A stretch of 64,000 bases of DNA from Pseudopithomyces maydicus. Its lineage: Eukaryota; Ascomycota; Dothideomycetes; Pleosporales; Didymosphaeriaceae. A model generated the notes under the pieces. The model saw only the letters and a list, made by a program, of their open reading frames with translations, did not search any database and was not told the DNA's origin. Location of the stretch: the NCBI GenBank assembly GCA_026873275.1, contig JANTUC010000019.1, forward strand, positions 372,001 through 436,000, written 5' to 3'. The stretch's first letter is position 1; every line of letters begins with the position of its first letter. This document shows, piece after piece, positions 54,298-64,000 of this stretch. A program made the position numbers and the translations under genes.

Positions 54298-54690
54298 GTG
54301 GCTGGGGAGCAGAGTTCGTGAAATGAATGTTGGTGCAGATTTCTGCCAGGGCAGTGTTTATGTGGTGGTAGAGGAGGGATGTAGAGGGGGCGGAGGTGGC
54401 TGAGGAGCAGAGTTTGTGGAACGGGTGTCAGGGTGTTTTTTTTTTCAGTGACATTTGAAAGGATGTTGGAGGTGTAAATGTGGCTGAGGGCAGAGTTCGT
54501 GGAACGAACGTTGGTGTGGATTTCTGCTGGGCATACTTCACAAGAATATCTGAAGTGTATTGGAGTATGGATGTGGCTGCGGGCAGAGTTAGTTTTACGA
54601 GTGAGGGTGCAGATGGATTGTTATTGTGGCTGAAGAGCAGAGTTCGTGGGACAGGTGTTGGTGTGATTTTCTCCCAGGCAACCTCTGTAC
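54298..54690. repeat. Minisatellite, five units of about 55-98 nt
   Basis: The unit GTGGCTGAGGAGCAGAGTTC, continuing into GTGGAACG..TGTTGGTG..GATTTCTGC, starts at 54298, 54396, 54480, 54573 and 54628. Copies are degenerate and spacing varies. No frame runs through it. Confidence 0.75.
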
Positions 54691-55382
54691 GCATATCTAA
54701 GATGCGTATGGCAGGGTTCAGATACAGTCGGCGGAGGAGAGTAAGATGGAAGCAGAGTAACAATGATGATGACGGTGGTTATTCCAGCCGATACAGCCAA
54801 TATTGGTCGTTGTAATCGATGCGGTTTGATGTATTCTGGTCAAATCTGTCCCAATCATCGTCAAGGTGGACTAGACACTTCAATACTATATAATTAAAAG
54901 TCGACCCAAGGCCGTTTCCTCTGGATGAATATTTTTGCACAAGACTACGCTCTTGCCATCCCCCCAAAAATAAACTCACCATCGTATACCCCAAATCCTC
55001 CCTCTATCCAGCTCTCTACTTTTAGCTTTCAGCACCTAAACCAAGCCCCTTCCCACTTTAACCTCGAATCCTTTAATCTCGCAAACCGCTCCCTCGCGAG
55101 AAGCAGTCACGTGCCCTCGTCTACTCGCGCGAGAAATCTAGCGATCCTCGCTCAGGAAGTGTTAGGATTCGCCAAGGGTGGGTCGGAAATTTAAGCTACT
55201 CTTTTAGGTATTACATATACATTATATACATACATGTAGGTCTCTTTTTGGTAAATGGGTCGCGGTGTTAGCGATGGTGACTTGGTGGATGATGGGGATT
55301 GTGTTTGTTTGTGGATGTACATGGATGGATGGATTTACGATCAGTGCGATGTGGTCTATAGATGAGTTGGTGGGTAAATAAA

Positions 55383-55416
55383 TGTATGTATGTATATATG
55401 CATGTATGTATGTATA
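55383..55416. repeat. TATG microsatellite
   Basis: About eight TATG-like units, interrupted once. Confidence 0.85.
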
Positions 55417-55977
55417 GATGTACTTACAAATACAACGTCAGATTATCAAATCGTTACCTTCGACGCGAAGCAAGCAAGCAAGCTAACACTCCAGGATGGA
55501 GTCTTGCAACCGAAGGATCCCCATCGCTACCTCCATACGTAGATCCCCCAACGGCGCGCCTAACCGCAATATGTAACACGCGTACTTCGCGGCCTCCCAT
55601 AGGCCCAGCTCCCTACCTCACCCTCCGAACCCCACCTGGGTAGGTAGTTCGTTTCCTTCACCGCCCCACAACCTCCGAGGTATGTAAGTATGTAAACTAC
55701 CCCCTGTGCCGTCCCATCGGCGAAACCGCGCCGAGACACGACACATACACACACTCTGTCCGACCAACCGGCCGACCAACCGAGCGACTGAGTTACTCAA
55801 TTGAGTATGTAGGTAGTACGTCCAAGCTCGCTTGCGCCCTTGCGCCTTCAGCCGCGCACAAGCGCACCATGTACTTTACATACTCGCACTCGTATTAGCC
55901 TCTTAGTTTCTCATGCCTTGCTTTGTACCTCTGTACATGCATACATGCATACTCATACACACCTCCACCCACACTCA

Positions 55978-56011
55978 CCATCCATCCATCCATCCATCCA
56001 TCCATCCACCC
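55978..56011. repeat. CCAT microsatellite
   Basis: About eight uninterrupted CCAT units; a GGAT run occurs on the same strand at 56433-56450. Confidence 0.9.
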
Positions 56012-58415
56012 ATCTATATCCACCCCCACCCCCTCCTCGCCTCACCTCCCCCCATCCCGCCTAACCTTCCCTCGTCTCGACGCACCCAACGCACCCAACG
56101 CCCGGGCACCCTCCGCTCCGCGCCTGTTTTTAAAATCTCACGCTCTCAAGTCCGTAGCGTGTGTCTGATACACGCACGCACGCACGTACACACATATCGC
56201 GTGGTTATGTATACATATGTACAAGGGTGCACATACAAGGGTGCACATATAAGGGCGCACGGGTGGATACATGTATATACAGTACACAGGGTACATGGGT
56301 AGGTGCGTGCGTACGTGCGTGCGTGCCGTGCCGGGCCACGTTGTTTTGGTGGGCTATATACTTAGGTGTGGAGATGTGTGTAAGGGATGTGTTCAAGGGA
56401 TGTGTGTAAGGTATGGATGTAAGGTATGTATGTATTGGATGGATGGATGGAAATGAACTGAGGTGAACCAAACCGGGCTTATACGTAACGTACATGTAAC
56501 TCGGACAGATAGATCATGCCGGCTCCGGCTTGTATGTGTTATTGTTGCACCCGGGCGCCGTGCCGCGCCGCATTGCACCGGTGAGATATGTGTACTGTAA
56601 GTACATATGTACACGCGGAGGTATGTGCGGGCAGGGCGTGGACAGGCATCATCACTACTGTACATACGTACAAGGCCGCCGTTCGCATGTACGTTGTCAG
56701 ATGCTATATATGTCTGTAACGCGCGATGGCACGGGCTTGTTGGATACGCATGTATAGCACGATGGGTCGGGCGAGCGAGGGGGAAGGACGAGTCGTGGTG
56801 CTGTTAGGCTACAGGCCACGGTGGAGGCTCGCTACCTGTCCGTCGGATGGCTCACTGCACGTCAGTCAGGGCGAACCGTACATACGTACAGGTGTGAGAC
56901 AATTGCCGCAATGCTGCAGATCTCGCTAGCGGATTGGGAGCGTAGATCACAGGGGCGCTCCGACGTCCCAGCCCAGCCCAGACCGACCACACATGTATGT
57001 CTGAGTGTATTTGTGTGTATTGACCGACCGTCTCGGGAGGGTGTACCGAGTTGGGCAAGAGATTACGTATCGCAGGTTGAGGTCATGTGGTCTTTGTGCT
57101 TCCCGCCTGAAAGGTTGGTTGGCCGTGACCGCGTGGGGACGCAATGCACAGCGGTGTGAGTCTGAGGTTTTGGACCCCAAGGTACGGAGCTGGGGATCCG
57201 GCTAGTTGGCGTCTAGGACGGTCCCGCCATGCCGTTTCCAGGCCTGATACGAGACGCCACGCCGAGATATCATACCTGGGTATCTCGTGTGTATCGGAGT
57301 CGGCGTCTTGGTATAGCTTGTGCCGTCCAACGGTGTACATACAGTGTCGCACACCCACGACCACGGAGCGGAGCCGCGTCCCCACGCACGTGCCGCATGA
57401 GCTATTCACGGAAGCACACAAACGCATCTAGCCCTCACCTTTTCAAGCCCATATCATCACCGGGCGTTATCCGCGTACGCCACAAACACCAACCCCTACA
57501 TGCCGCATCCACTACACTACACGGTAGCTCGCCGATCAGGCAACTCTGCGCACCGTTATTCGGTACTTTGGTTCCACCCGCCCGTCGAATCTGCAAGTCA
57601 CTTCTTGTGAGGCGACCAGACGTTTCCAACGTGGTCTCACGGCCCGGCTAGCGCCCAGTGCACGCCCGAGACGCCTGTCATATTCTTCATGCCAAACCCT
57701 TGGCACGAGACCACGTACGTAGAAAGGATACCAGGCAAACCACCAGTCCGGCAATGTCCCTGTGTCGCGTGGGCCCACGCACCCACTCTCTTTGCCGAGC
57801 AAGCGTGCTCGCTAATCTCCGCGGCTGCAGGTACAGGTGTTTCGCCGTTTGGCCTAGCTGACTGACGTCGTAGAGAGTTATTGTGGCGCCGCGCCGCCAC
57901 ATTATCACCTTCCACATACGTCGTGCAGAGCTTTCACGGTCTTGACCCACCGTACCCGGGACAGCTAGTGCCTGCGAGCACGTGGAAGCCTGTGTGTAGG
58001 AGGGCGGATGATCTGTGTTGGGATGCGATGGATCTAGGCCCCCCTGCGAGCTAGGCTGGGCAGCCTGGGAGGTGTATTGATCCGATTGGGAAGACCAACG
58101 ACGTTCGAGCATAACCAACGGCCGGACGCTGAGCTAGTTTCTTTGTGTCTGGTTTAGCGTCTAATATCTGAGACTGACACTGGAGGCTTCTTTTCGTTCT
58201 TATACTTATATCCTACTCCACATGCGGCTCTACCCGTCCGCCACGCGACTTGCCAAATTTGCAGACAAATAGTATCTTTGCTCCTCCTCTTTCTCGTTCA
58301 TCGCATATCGTTTGTCGTTTGATTGCATCTTTCCCACCTCTGTGCCAACCCTCGTCGTCGATTCGTTATTCAGATCCGTAGTACGCGTGTAGAGAAACGA
58401 TTTGTGTCTGCAAAG

Positions 58416-58852
58416 ATGGACCAACGTAAAGCATCGCAGAGCTCCGCAGGATGGCACAAGCCAATGTCATCGCCATCAACACCGTCAGGAAGCCAGAATC
58501 AATATCCTCATATCCAGCCTCGACCACAGTCTCAACACCCATCGAGTGCTCATGGTCAAGCTGCAGGGACAGTACAGTTCCATCATTATCAACCACCAGT
58601 TCAACAGTCTACACAACAACCTACGCAGTATCCGGTACGTGTATTTCAACAACACGTCTTGGGTATCCGATTCTGAGTGGCCACGCTCGATGGCCCAATT
58701 TACTGAAAGTTACTGACGTTTTCAAGATTACTGCGCCCTTCCAAGTGCCCCGCGTCCCGCATCCCTGGCCCTTTGCAGGTGCAAACGGTCAGCACCTTAG
58801 CGCGCAGACCTCCTCGGCGCAAGGGGCACAAGGGAAAGGAAAAGGCTCCTGA
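58416..58852 (+). CDS. Small Gln/Pro/Ser-rich protein (114 aa)
   Basis: Exons 58416-58634 and 58727-58852 (GTACGT...TTCAAG) give 114 residues. Low-complexity chain (QPRPQSQHPSSAHGQ, QPPVQQSTQQPTQYP) ending in a basic GAQGKGKGS tail. A central patch, APFQVPRVPHPWPF, is the only segment that looks constrained. No signal peptide, membrane helix or domain. Plausible as an intrinsically disordered regulatory or RNA-associated protein, but nothing proves a role. A long C/T-rich leader precedes it. Confidence 0.55.
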
Positions 58853-59271
58853 AAGGGTTGGCCGGCTCGCTAGGGTATAGGTACTGCGGACATGTCTGAC
58901 ACGTGGTTGTAGGGGTCCGCATGTTAGACGTAGGATAGAATAGGTGTGGATCGCGATTACACGTGGGAATACGGAGAAACGTAAGACCAACGGGTGGGGC
59001 AACTCCGACCGACTACCTGAATTGGGTCGGCTGGGACGCAAGAGAAAAAAGAGTTGGTGGCGTCGCCGGGCGCATCAGATTAGGAAAATGTCAAGCATGT
59101 ATGATAGTGGACGTGGTGTACCGATTCCGCATGGGTGTGCATGAGCATGCGTCAGAGGGATTCGTGGATCTCGATTGTATCTCTAATGCAATATCTCATC
59201 GTTTTGCAAGTCGGATCGATCGTCTATTCGATGTGGATTTGCCTGACCAACAGCGATGGAGGCGAGCTGTT
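58853..59271. other. Convergent intergenic region
   Basis: 3' regions of the Q/P-rich gene (+) and the SGT1 homologue (-); nothing else seen. Confidence 0.5.
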
Positions 59272-61175
59272 TCAACGTGCCGGAGCCTTGCCCTTTGCAC
59301 GACTCTCTCGCTCGTCGTCCGCGTCCGGTGGGAATTGTACACCCATTAAGCCCATCAAATTACCCGCCGGTCCGGCCATCCCTACTTGGCCCTTGAAAGC
59401 TTTGAGCATATTTTCTGCAAGGTTGTAGTCGTCGTCCAGGACTTGCTCGTCCTCGCTTTCGTCCTCAGACGTTTCCTCGACCGTTGCCTTGCCCTTGCCC
59501 TTGCCCTTGTCCTTTGCTGACATGATTGGTGCGCTTCCTTGGCTCTTGGCGGGTTGCTTCTCCTTGGCCCCCTCACGTTTCATGTCTAATGCGCCATGAC
59601 CGAATAGTTCAGCCTCCATCATCTCCGAGAGCTTCTGGATCTCTTCGTCTTCCTCGCGGTCCGCTTCTTCTGCGAGAGCCAGTTCTCTTGCGTCATCAGT
59701 GAGAATGGCCTTTTCAGCTGCAGACAGCATCATGAATTTTTCGTAAGCCTTTTCGTATTCGGCATACTCTGCGTCTGCATCTACTTCGTCGTTGCTTTCT
59801 TCGCCGCTGCTCGCGTGGTCAGATGGAGCAGCAGCTGAGTCAGAGTCCTCAGGGTCATCCCACGCGCGGCCTCCCGTGTCTGAGTCATCATCCATGTCCA
59901 TGGGGTCCAAACCACGAGCACCATCTAAACCGGCTTCGTCGTCCTCTAAAAACGCGTTGAAACGCTCTACCATCTTTTTCAAGTTGGCTTCCGCATCCTT
60001 GTCGCCAAAGCCGTTTTTAGAGCCTTTGCCAGCAAGCTCGCGTTCGAATTCGGCAAAGTCGATGTTCAACCAAGCTTCGTCATCCTCACGCTTGGGCCAG
60101 GATGATATCTCGGCGTCGGTTGGTAGAACGTCGTTGTCCGAAGATAGGTCCTCTAGAAGCATGTGGATTTCTCGCGTGGCAGTCTTATCAGCGTAAATCT
60201 CGTGACGCACAAGCATCTCCAGGCCGGCCACCAGCTTCATGGCCACCTCTGCTTTCTCGGGTGCTTCGCCCTGCTTGGCGAGGTGGTCTAGCGCGTCGCC
60301 ATAAGCAGCAGGAGGATCCCAATTTTGGCCCAAGAGTTGTGCATAGAGAACTTTGGTGAACCTGGTGCTGACTTGGACGAAATCCTGCGGCGCAAAAATG
60401 AGCGGTGTCGAAGATTTTTGGAATCCACTAAGCGCAGGGCGATGGGGTCACGCAAGTAAAACGCCTCTACGACAGGAGAGACGTAGGACGGTTTCAAATG
60501 TAAGATGTGTGCAACCTTTCGGGGGAGCGGTAAAGTGGCGTGGTGCTGGTTCGTGGCGATGGCCTCAGGATAGCCGTTGAGACGATGGAAGGCCTCTTTT
60601 TCAATCTGGGGATAGTGTTGGGGCCGAGCCGGAGTTTCTCGGATGATGAGCAGGGCTTCAGTCAGATCCAATGGTGCTGGCGCCTGTTCTTTGGAAAGGG
60701 GTATGACAAGGAGACGATGATTGTTAATCCACACTCTGTTCTCTGAAACCTCTGGATTTAGCCAGTTTGGGAGAGCATTAGCAGCCTCAATTAGCAAAAA
60801 CTCGCCGTCTGTGTCGTAGATTCGGATCCACGCGTCTTTGAACTCTTTACTTAGCTCTCGCAGAAAGTAGACAATCAGCCACTCGTCAGCGACACTGTCA
60901 CCGTAGTTGGTGACGCCCTTGAGGAGCCAGCGTCCGTTTTCATGGACGAGATCAAGCTTGACAGAGTCACGCTGCCAAATGTACTCCTTGAGAAACTTTT
61001 TTTCTAGGGCGGTTAGTGCGCGTTGGAAGGCCTGCAGACGTTCTCTAATCTGGATATGTGAGAGCTGGGCGTCGACGATGAAGACTGTGTACTCTACGAC
61101 GTCTTCGGGCAGGCGCTTCGGAAAGCCGTCGAAGCCTTCGCCGAACCACTTGAAATCGTCTTTTGGGCCTTCCAT
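59272..61175 (-). CDS. SGT1/ecdysoneless-family protein (one apparent frameshift)
   Basis: Homologue of the SGT1 (ECD, ecdysoneless) family, acidic nuclear-cytoplasmic proteins tied to transcription and pre-mRNA splicing. Start MEGPKDDFKWFGEGFDGFP at 61175. The conserved N-terminal half includes YTVFIVDAQ, WQRDSVKLDL, GDSVADEWLIVYFLRELS and WLNPEVSENRVWI. The frame then breaks at a run of five A/T (60394-60398) between NLRHRSF and APQDFVQVSTRFTKVLYAQL. One more T joins them and gives 635 codons. The C-terminal half is acidic (DPMDMDDDSDTGG, EEADREEDEEIQ) with a Lys/Gly KGKGKGK tract. Conserved sequence on both sides makes a sequence error the best explanation. Not the unrelated Skp1/HSP90 co-chaperone SGT1. 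Confidence 0.88.
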
Positions 61176-61502
61176 GGCGGCCGCTGCAGATGATGGCTGC
61201 AACTGCGGTGGGATGGATGGGAGCGAAGATTCAAAACTGACTGCCGTGGTGGCGCGGCGCGTGACGAGCAGTCTTGGCAAGCGCGTCGGTCACGGGATGC
61301 GCCTTTCCGTCTGGAGTTAGTCCAGCGGCTTATCCGACTGCGACCTAGTATGGTGCACGGGCCACCATACGTGTTTCTGTGTTTGTTTACCTCTGCTAAC
61401 AACACCACCCATGAAGCCGCTTCCCACGACACTTGCTGCGCACTGTGCCGACCCGCCATTTCTCTCGCTCATGAATTAGAACCAGCAAGAGACAGTCCTA
61501 CC
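61176..61502. promoter_or_regulatory. Divergent promoter region (SGT1 homologue / Cnn_1N protein)
   Basis: 327 bases between the two start codons, GC-rich and without a TATA box, as is usual for housekeeping pairs. It carries both 5' leaders. Confidence 0.55.
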
Positions 61503-64000
61503 ATGGCGCACTTCATCGATACCCCGCGCACCGAGCGCGGCGACCAGACGCGCATGAGCCAGACGGGCATTGAATTCACCGAACTCGAGTCGTTCCATGC
61601 ACCCGCTGGCCGCGACAACCTCTTCAGTAAACCCACAAATGGCACGCGGACGCCTGCGCGGAATCCTCTTGCTGCCCTCCGCAACCCCACCGCCAAACCC
61701 GAATTCACACCGATGATGAAGAGCGCGACCACCAACCGCACCCGACAAGTAAACGGCCTCCTCAAGGGCGGCATCGCTACACCGGCTGCCCTGAAGAAAG
61801 GCTTTGAGCTGAGCGCCACACCTCTGCCAGAGGCAAGCACGATGAACGTCATGTCCAGCTCATTCGTGAGCGAGTCTGGCATTGGCAGCCAAACTCCAGT
61901 CCCGCAGCAACAGGACTCCAGCGACATTAGCACACCCATGGCCCTGCGCCGCCGTCCAGAGGGAGAATTCGATGACGGCAAGGGCCTCACGCTGAGAGAG
62001 CAAGAAGCGGTAAGTGCCCCACCAAACGAGGCGCGCGATGGAGACTGACAGACACAGCGTCTCGAGCAAATTGACAAAGAAAATTTTGGTCTAAAGCTCA
62101 AGATTCATTTCCTCGAAGAGAACCTCAAGAAAATGGGCCCGCACTTCCACAAGGAAACGATGGTCGAGAACGTCACACTCAAATCGGAGAAGGTCCAGAT
62201 GGCGCGCGATATCCAGAAACACCTCAAAGCCCTCAAGAACTCGGAAAAGGACCTGGAGCTGGCCAGGCAAGAACTTAGAGAGTACGCCGACAAGGTCAAG
62301 CGACGACATGCAGATGAAGGCATGCGCGAAGAGTTGGAAGAATTGCGGCGGTTGGCTGACGAGCGTGCCGCAGAAATAGAGCGACTAGAAGACAAGGTGG
62401 AGGAGGCTCGCGGCGACCAGGACGAGCTTGAAAAGGTCAGCTCCGAGCTGGAGAATGCGCAAGCTGAGCTTGCGGAGCGCGACCAACAGCTGGACGAGTA
62501 CGAGGAGAAGATCGAGAGGCTCGAGGAAGAAGTCCGGACACAAGGAGCCGACGGCGATGCATTGCAGGACAAGGATCGCCAGTTGGAGGAGCAGGCTCAG
62601 AAGATTAAGGACCTTGAATCACAGCTGCGCTCGCTCGAGCAATCCACCGGAACAAACACGGAGGAGAATCAACGCAAGATTGAAGAGCAGACCAAGCACA
62701 TCGAAGAGCTGGAAGAAGAGCTGAGGACGCTGGAACGCTCCAAAGACGCTGAAATCGACACATTGCAGGACAAGTTCGATTCCGCTTCCGAAGCCAAGGA
62801 GAATGAACTGCGCGACCTGGAGCAGCAGCTTGAGGACGCAGACAAGCAGTTGGGTGAGGCGGAAGAAGAAAAGCAGCACCTTGTGGCGCAAATGGAAGAG
62901 CGTCTGCGGGCCATCGAACGCGAAAAGGATACAGAGGCCAAGGCATTACAGCGACAGCTACATGTGTTTGAGAGCGAGAAGCAGACTGAATTTGATGCAC
63001 TACAGGAAAGATTGCAGCTCGCCGAGTCTCAGGGAGATGGTCAGGTTCAGCTGGCGCAGCAGGCTGCCCGCGATGCCCATCAGAAGGTTTTGGATGTTAC
63101 TCGCGAGAAGAATGTCGAAATTCAGCTTCTCCAGTCCCGCGTAGATGATGCCGAAATCAAAGCCGACCAGGTAGACGATTACCGCCGACAACTTCAAGAT
63201 GCAACACAAAAGGTCAACCGCTTACAGCAAGAAACATCCAACTATGAGCAGCAAGTGGAACAGTTGCGTCGCACACTTACCCAGAAGGAGCGTGAGGTGG
63301 AAGCTTTGGAGAAGATCCGTCGTGAACGCGACGATGCCACCCAGGAGATTCAGGGCCTGCGTTCAAACCTGTCCAGCAAGGATGCTCAGGTTGAAGCTCT
63401 GCACAAAGCAACGCGTGAGCGTGATGCGCTTTCCAGACAGTTGGATGATCTTCGGCGCCAGCTTGACAATGCGGCTCAGGAAGTGCAAGACTTGCGGTCC
63501 ACCCTATCCAGCAAAGATTCGCAGATGGAGTCTCTGCGGAAAGCCAGCTGGGAGCGGGACGTCCTCTCTCGGGAGATTGAAAGCTTGCGCCAGGAAAAGG
63601 AAAATGTCACTCAAGACGCATTCCAGCTGCGCACCGCCATGTCCAGCAAAGACAGCCAGATTGAAGCTCTACAGAAGATGACTCGCGAACGAGATGCATT
63701 GTCGCGCGACATGACCAACCTACAATCGTCTCTTCATTCTCGTGAGCGCGACGTGCTAGCCTTCCAAAAGAAGATGGAAGGCCACGAAGCTACACTACAA
63801 GAGCTTAAGCAGCTGAGGATCGAACTCAACGACCGCTCGCGAGACTTGGATACAGCGCGACGCACCATTGCCGACCGCGATGCAGAGTTGGACGCTCTCA
63901 GAAGCCATGCCGACGAGCCCGGCACACAGCTCGATGTCATGCAGGGCTTGGTCCGCGACCGCGACGATGAGCTAGAGACGCTTAGGTCAGACATCAATGC
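61503..64000 (+). CDS. Centrosomin-motif (Cnn_1N) coiled-coil protein, ApsB/Mto1/Pcp1-like, cut by the window end
   Basis: Exon 61503-62009, intron 62010-62057 (GTAAGT...CACAG), exon from 62058 running past 64000. The first 165 residues are disordered and Ser/Thr/Pro-rich. Then TLREQEARLEQIDKENFGLK followed by LKIHFLEENLKK is the centrosomin N-terminal motif 1, which recruits gamma-tubulin complexes at spindle pole bodies and septal microtubule-organising centres. All that follows is a long parallel coiled coil. It contains three 45-residue repeats (SSKDxQxExLxKxxxERDxL, DNA period 135 nt). Among fungal families ApsB/Mto1 and Pcp1 carry this motif; the missing C-terminus would decide which. 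Confidence 0.88.
63372..63776 (+). repeat. Three 135-nt coding repeats in the coiled coil
   Basis: Units begin at 63372, 63507 and 63642 with TCCAGCAA(G/A)GA and encode SSKD..EAL..ERDALSR. The exact 135-nt spacing shows unit duplication and not only heptad periodicity. Confidence 0.85.

Larger units (their letters stand above)
54691..58415. other. Simple-repeat-rich, gene-poor stretch of 3.7 kb
   Basis: Contains TATG, CCAT and GGAT microsatellites and many short palindromes built from GTAC and CATG. GC-rich parts (56500-58100) have long frames on both strands with no family features. No gene is supported. The last 200 bases are the leader of the Q/P-rich protein. Confidence 0.5.

Noticed and set aside
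54925..55194. 89-residue plus-strand frame beginning MNIFAQDYAL
   Set aside because: Low-complexity, isolated, no splice partners; possibly real but not supportable.

Overview
The window is nuclear DNA of a filamentous ascomycete (Pezizomycotina). A dothideomycete plant-associated fungus is my guess, but no single marker proves the class. The evidence is: short GT-AG introns (about 35-100 nt, several with a CTAAC-like branch site); HET-domain and BTB genes typical of Pezizomycotina; fungal secreted enzymes (CE12 esterase, CBM18-AA7 oxidase, class II peroxidase, carboxylesterase B); and a dispersed repeat with one copy mutated in the CpA-to-TpA manner expected of repeat-induced point mutation (RIP). 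I found no tRNA, rRNA or CRISPR array.

Layout. 0.5-2 kb: five-exon O-methyltransferase. 2.1-2.3 kb: a dispersed repeat ending in a 31-A tract. 2.9-5.2 kb: decayed HET gene. 6.2-9 kb: a DUF7587-like gene and a small fungal hypothetical. 10.5-15.9 kb: rhamnogalacturonan acetylesterase, a membrane protein, a GNAT acetyltransferase and an MFS transporter. 17.8-21.3 kb: a secreted EthD-domain protein and a CBM18-AA7 flavo-oxidase. 22.1-28.1 kb: a small basic HTH-like protein, three BTB/POZ paralogues, and a 77-residue secreted six-cysteine CBM14 protein resembling the chitin-binding effector Avr4. 28.9-29.9 kb: OXR1-like TLDc protein. 32-38.2 kb: a secreted ten-cysteine protein, an intact HET gene and a secreted carboxylesterase. 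38.2-42.8 kb: a rhodopsin-like membrane protein, a proline-rich protein and a tiny mitochondrial protein. 45.5-46.6 kb: secreted peroxidase. 48.8-52.3 kb: two direct copies of the dispersed repeat bracketing a long disordered, repeat-rich protein. 53-58 kb: minisatellites and microsatellites with almost no genes. 58.4-64 kb: denser, housekeeping-like DNA with a Q/P-rich protein, the SGT1/ecdysoneless homologue and a divergently transcribed Cnn_1N coiled-coil protein that runs off the end.

The gene-poor 1-58 kb looks like an accessory, host- and nonself-facing compartment (secreted enzymes, effector candidates, HET and BTB proteins, decaying copies). The last 6 kb looks like conserved core genome. 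Two threads stand out. First, several genes (HET relic, DUF7587-like, OXR1, SGT1, and probably the gene at 52.9 kb) are each broken by one-base length changes in short homopolymers, and reading frame arithmetic closes exactly when one base is added or removed. This points to sequencing error in at least the conserved genes. Second, repeat expansion occurs at every scale, from 11-residue and 12-residue repeats in proteins to 135-nt coiled-coil units and upstream minisatellites.
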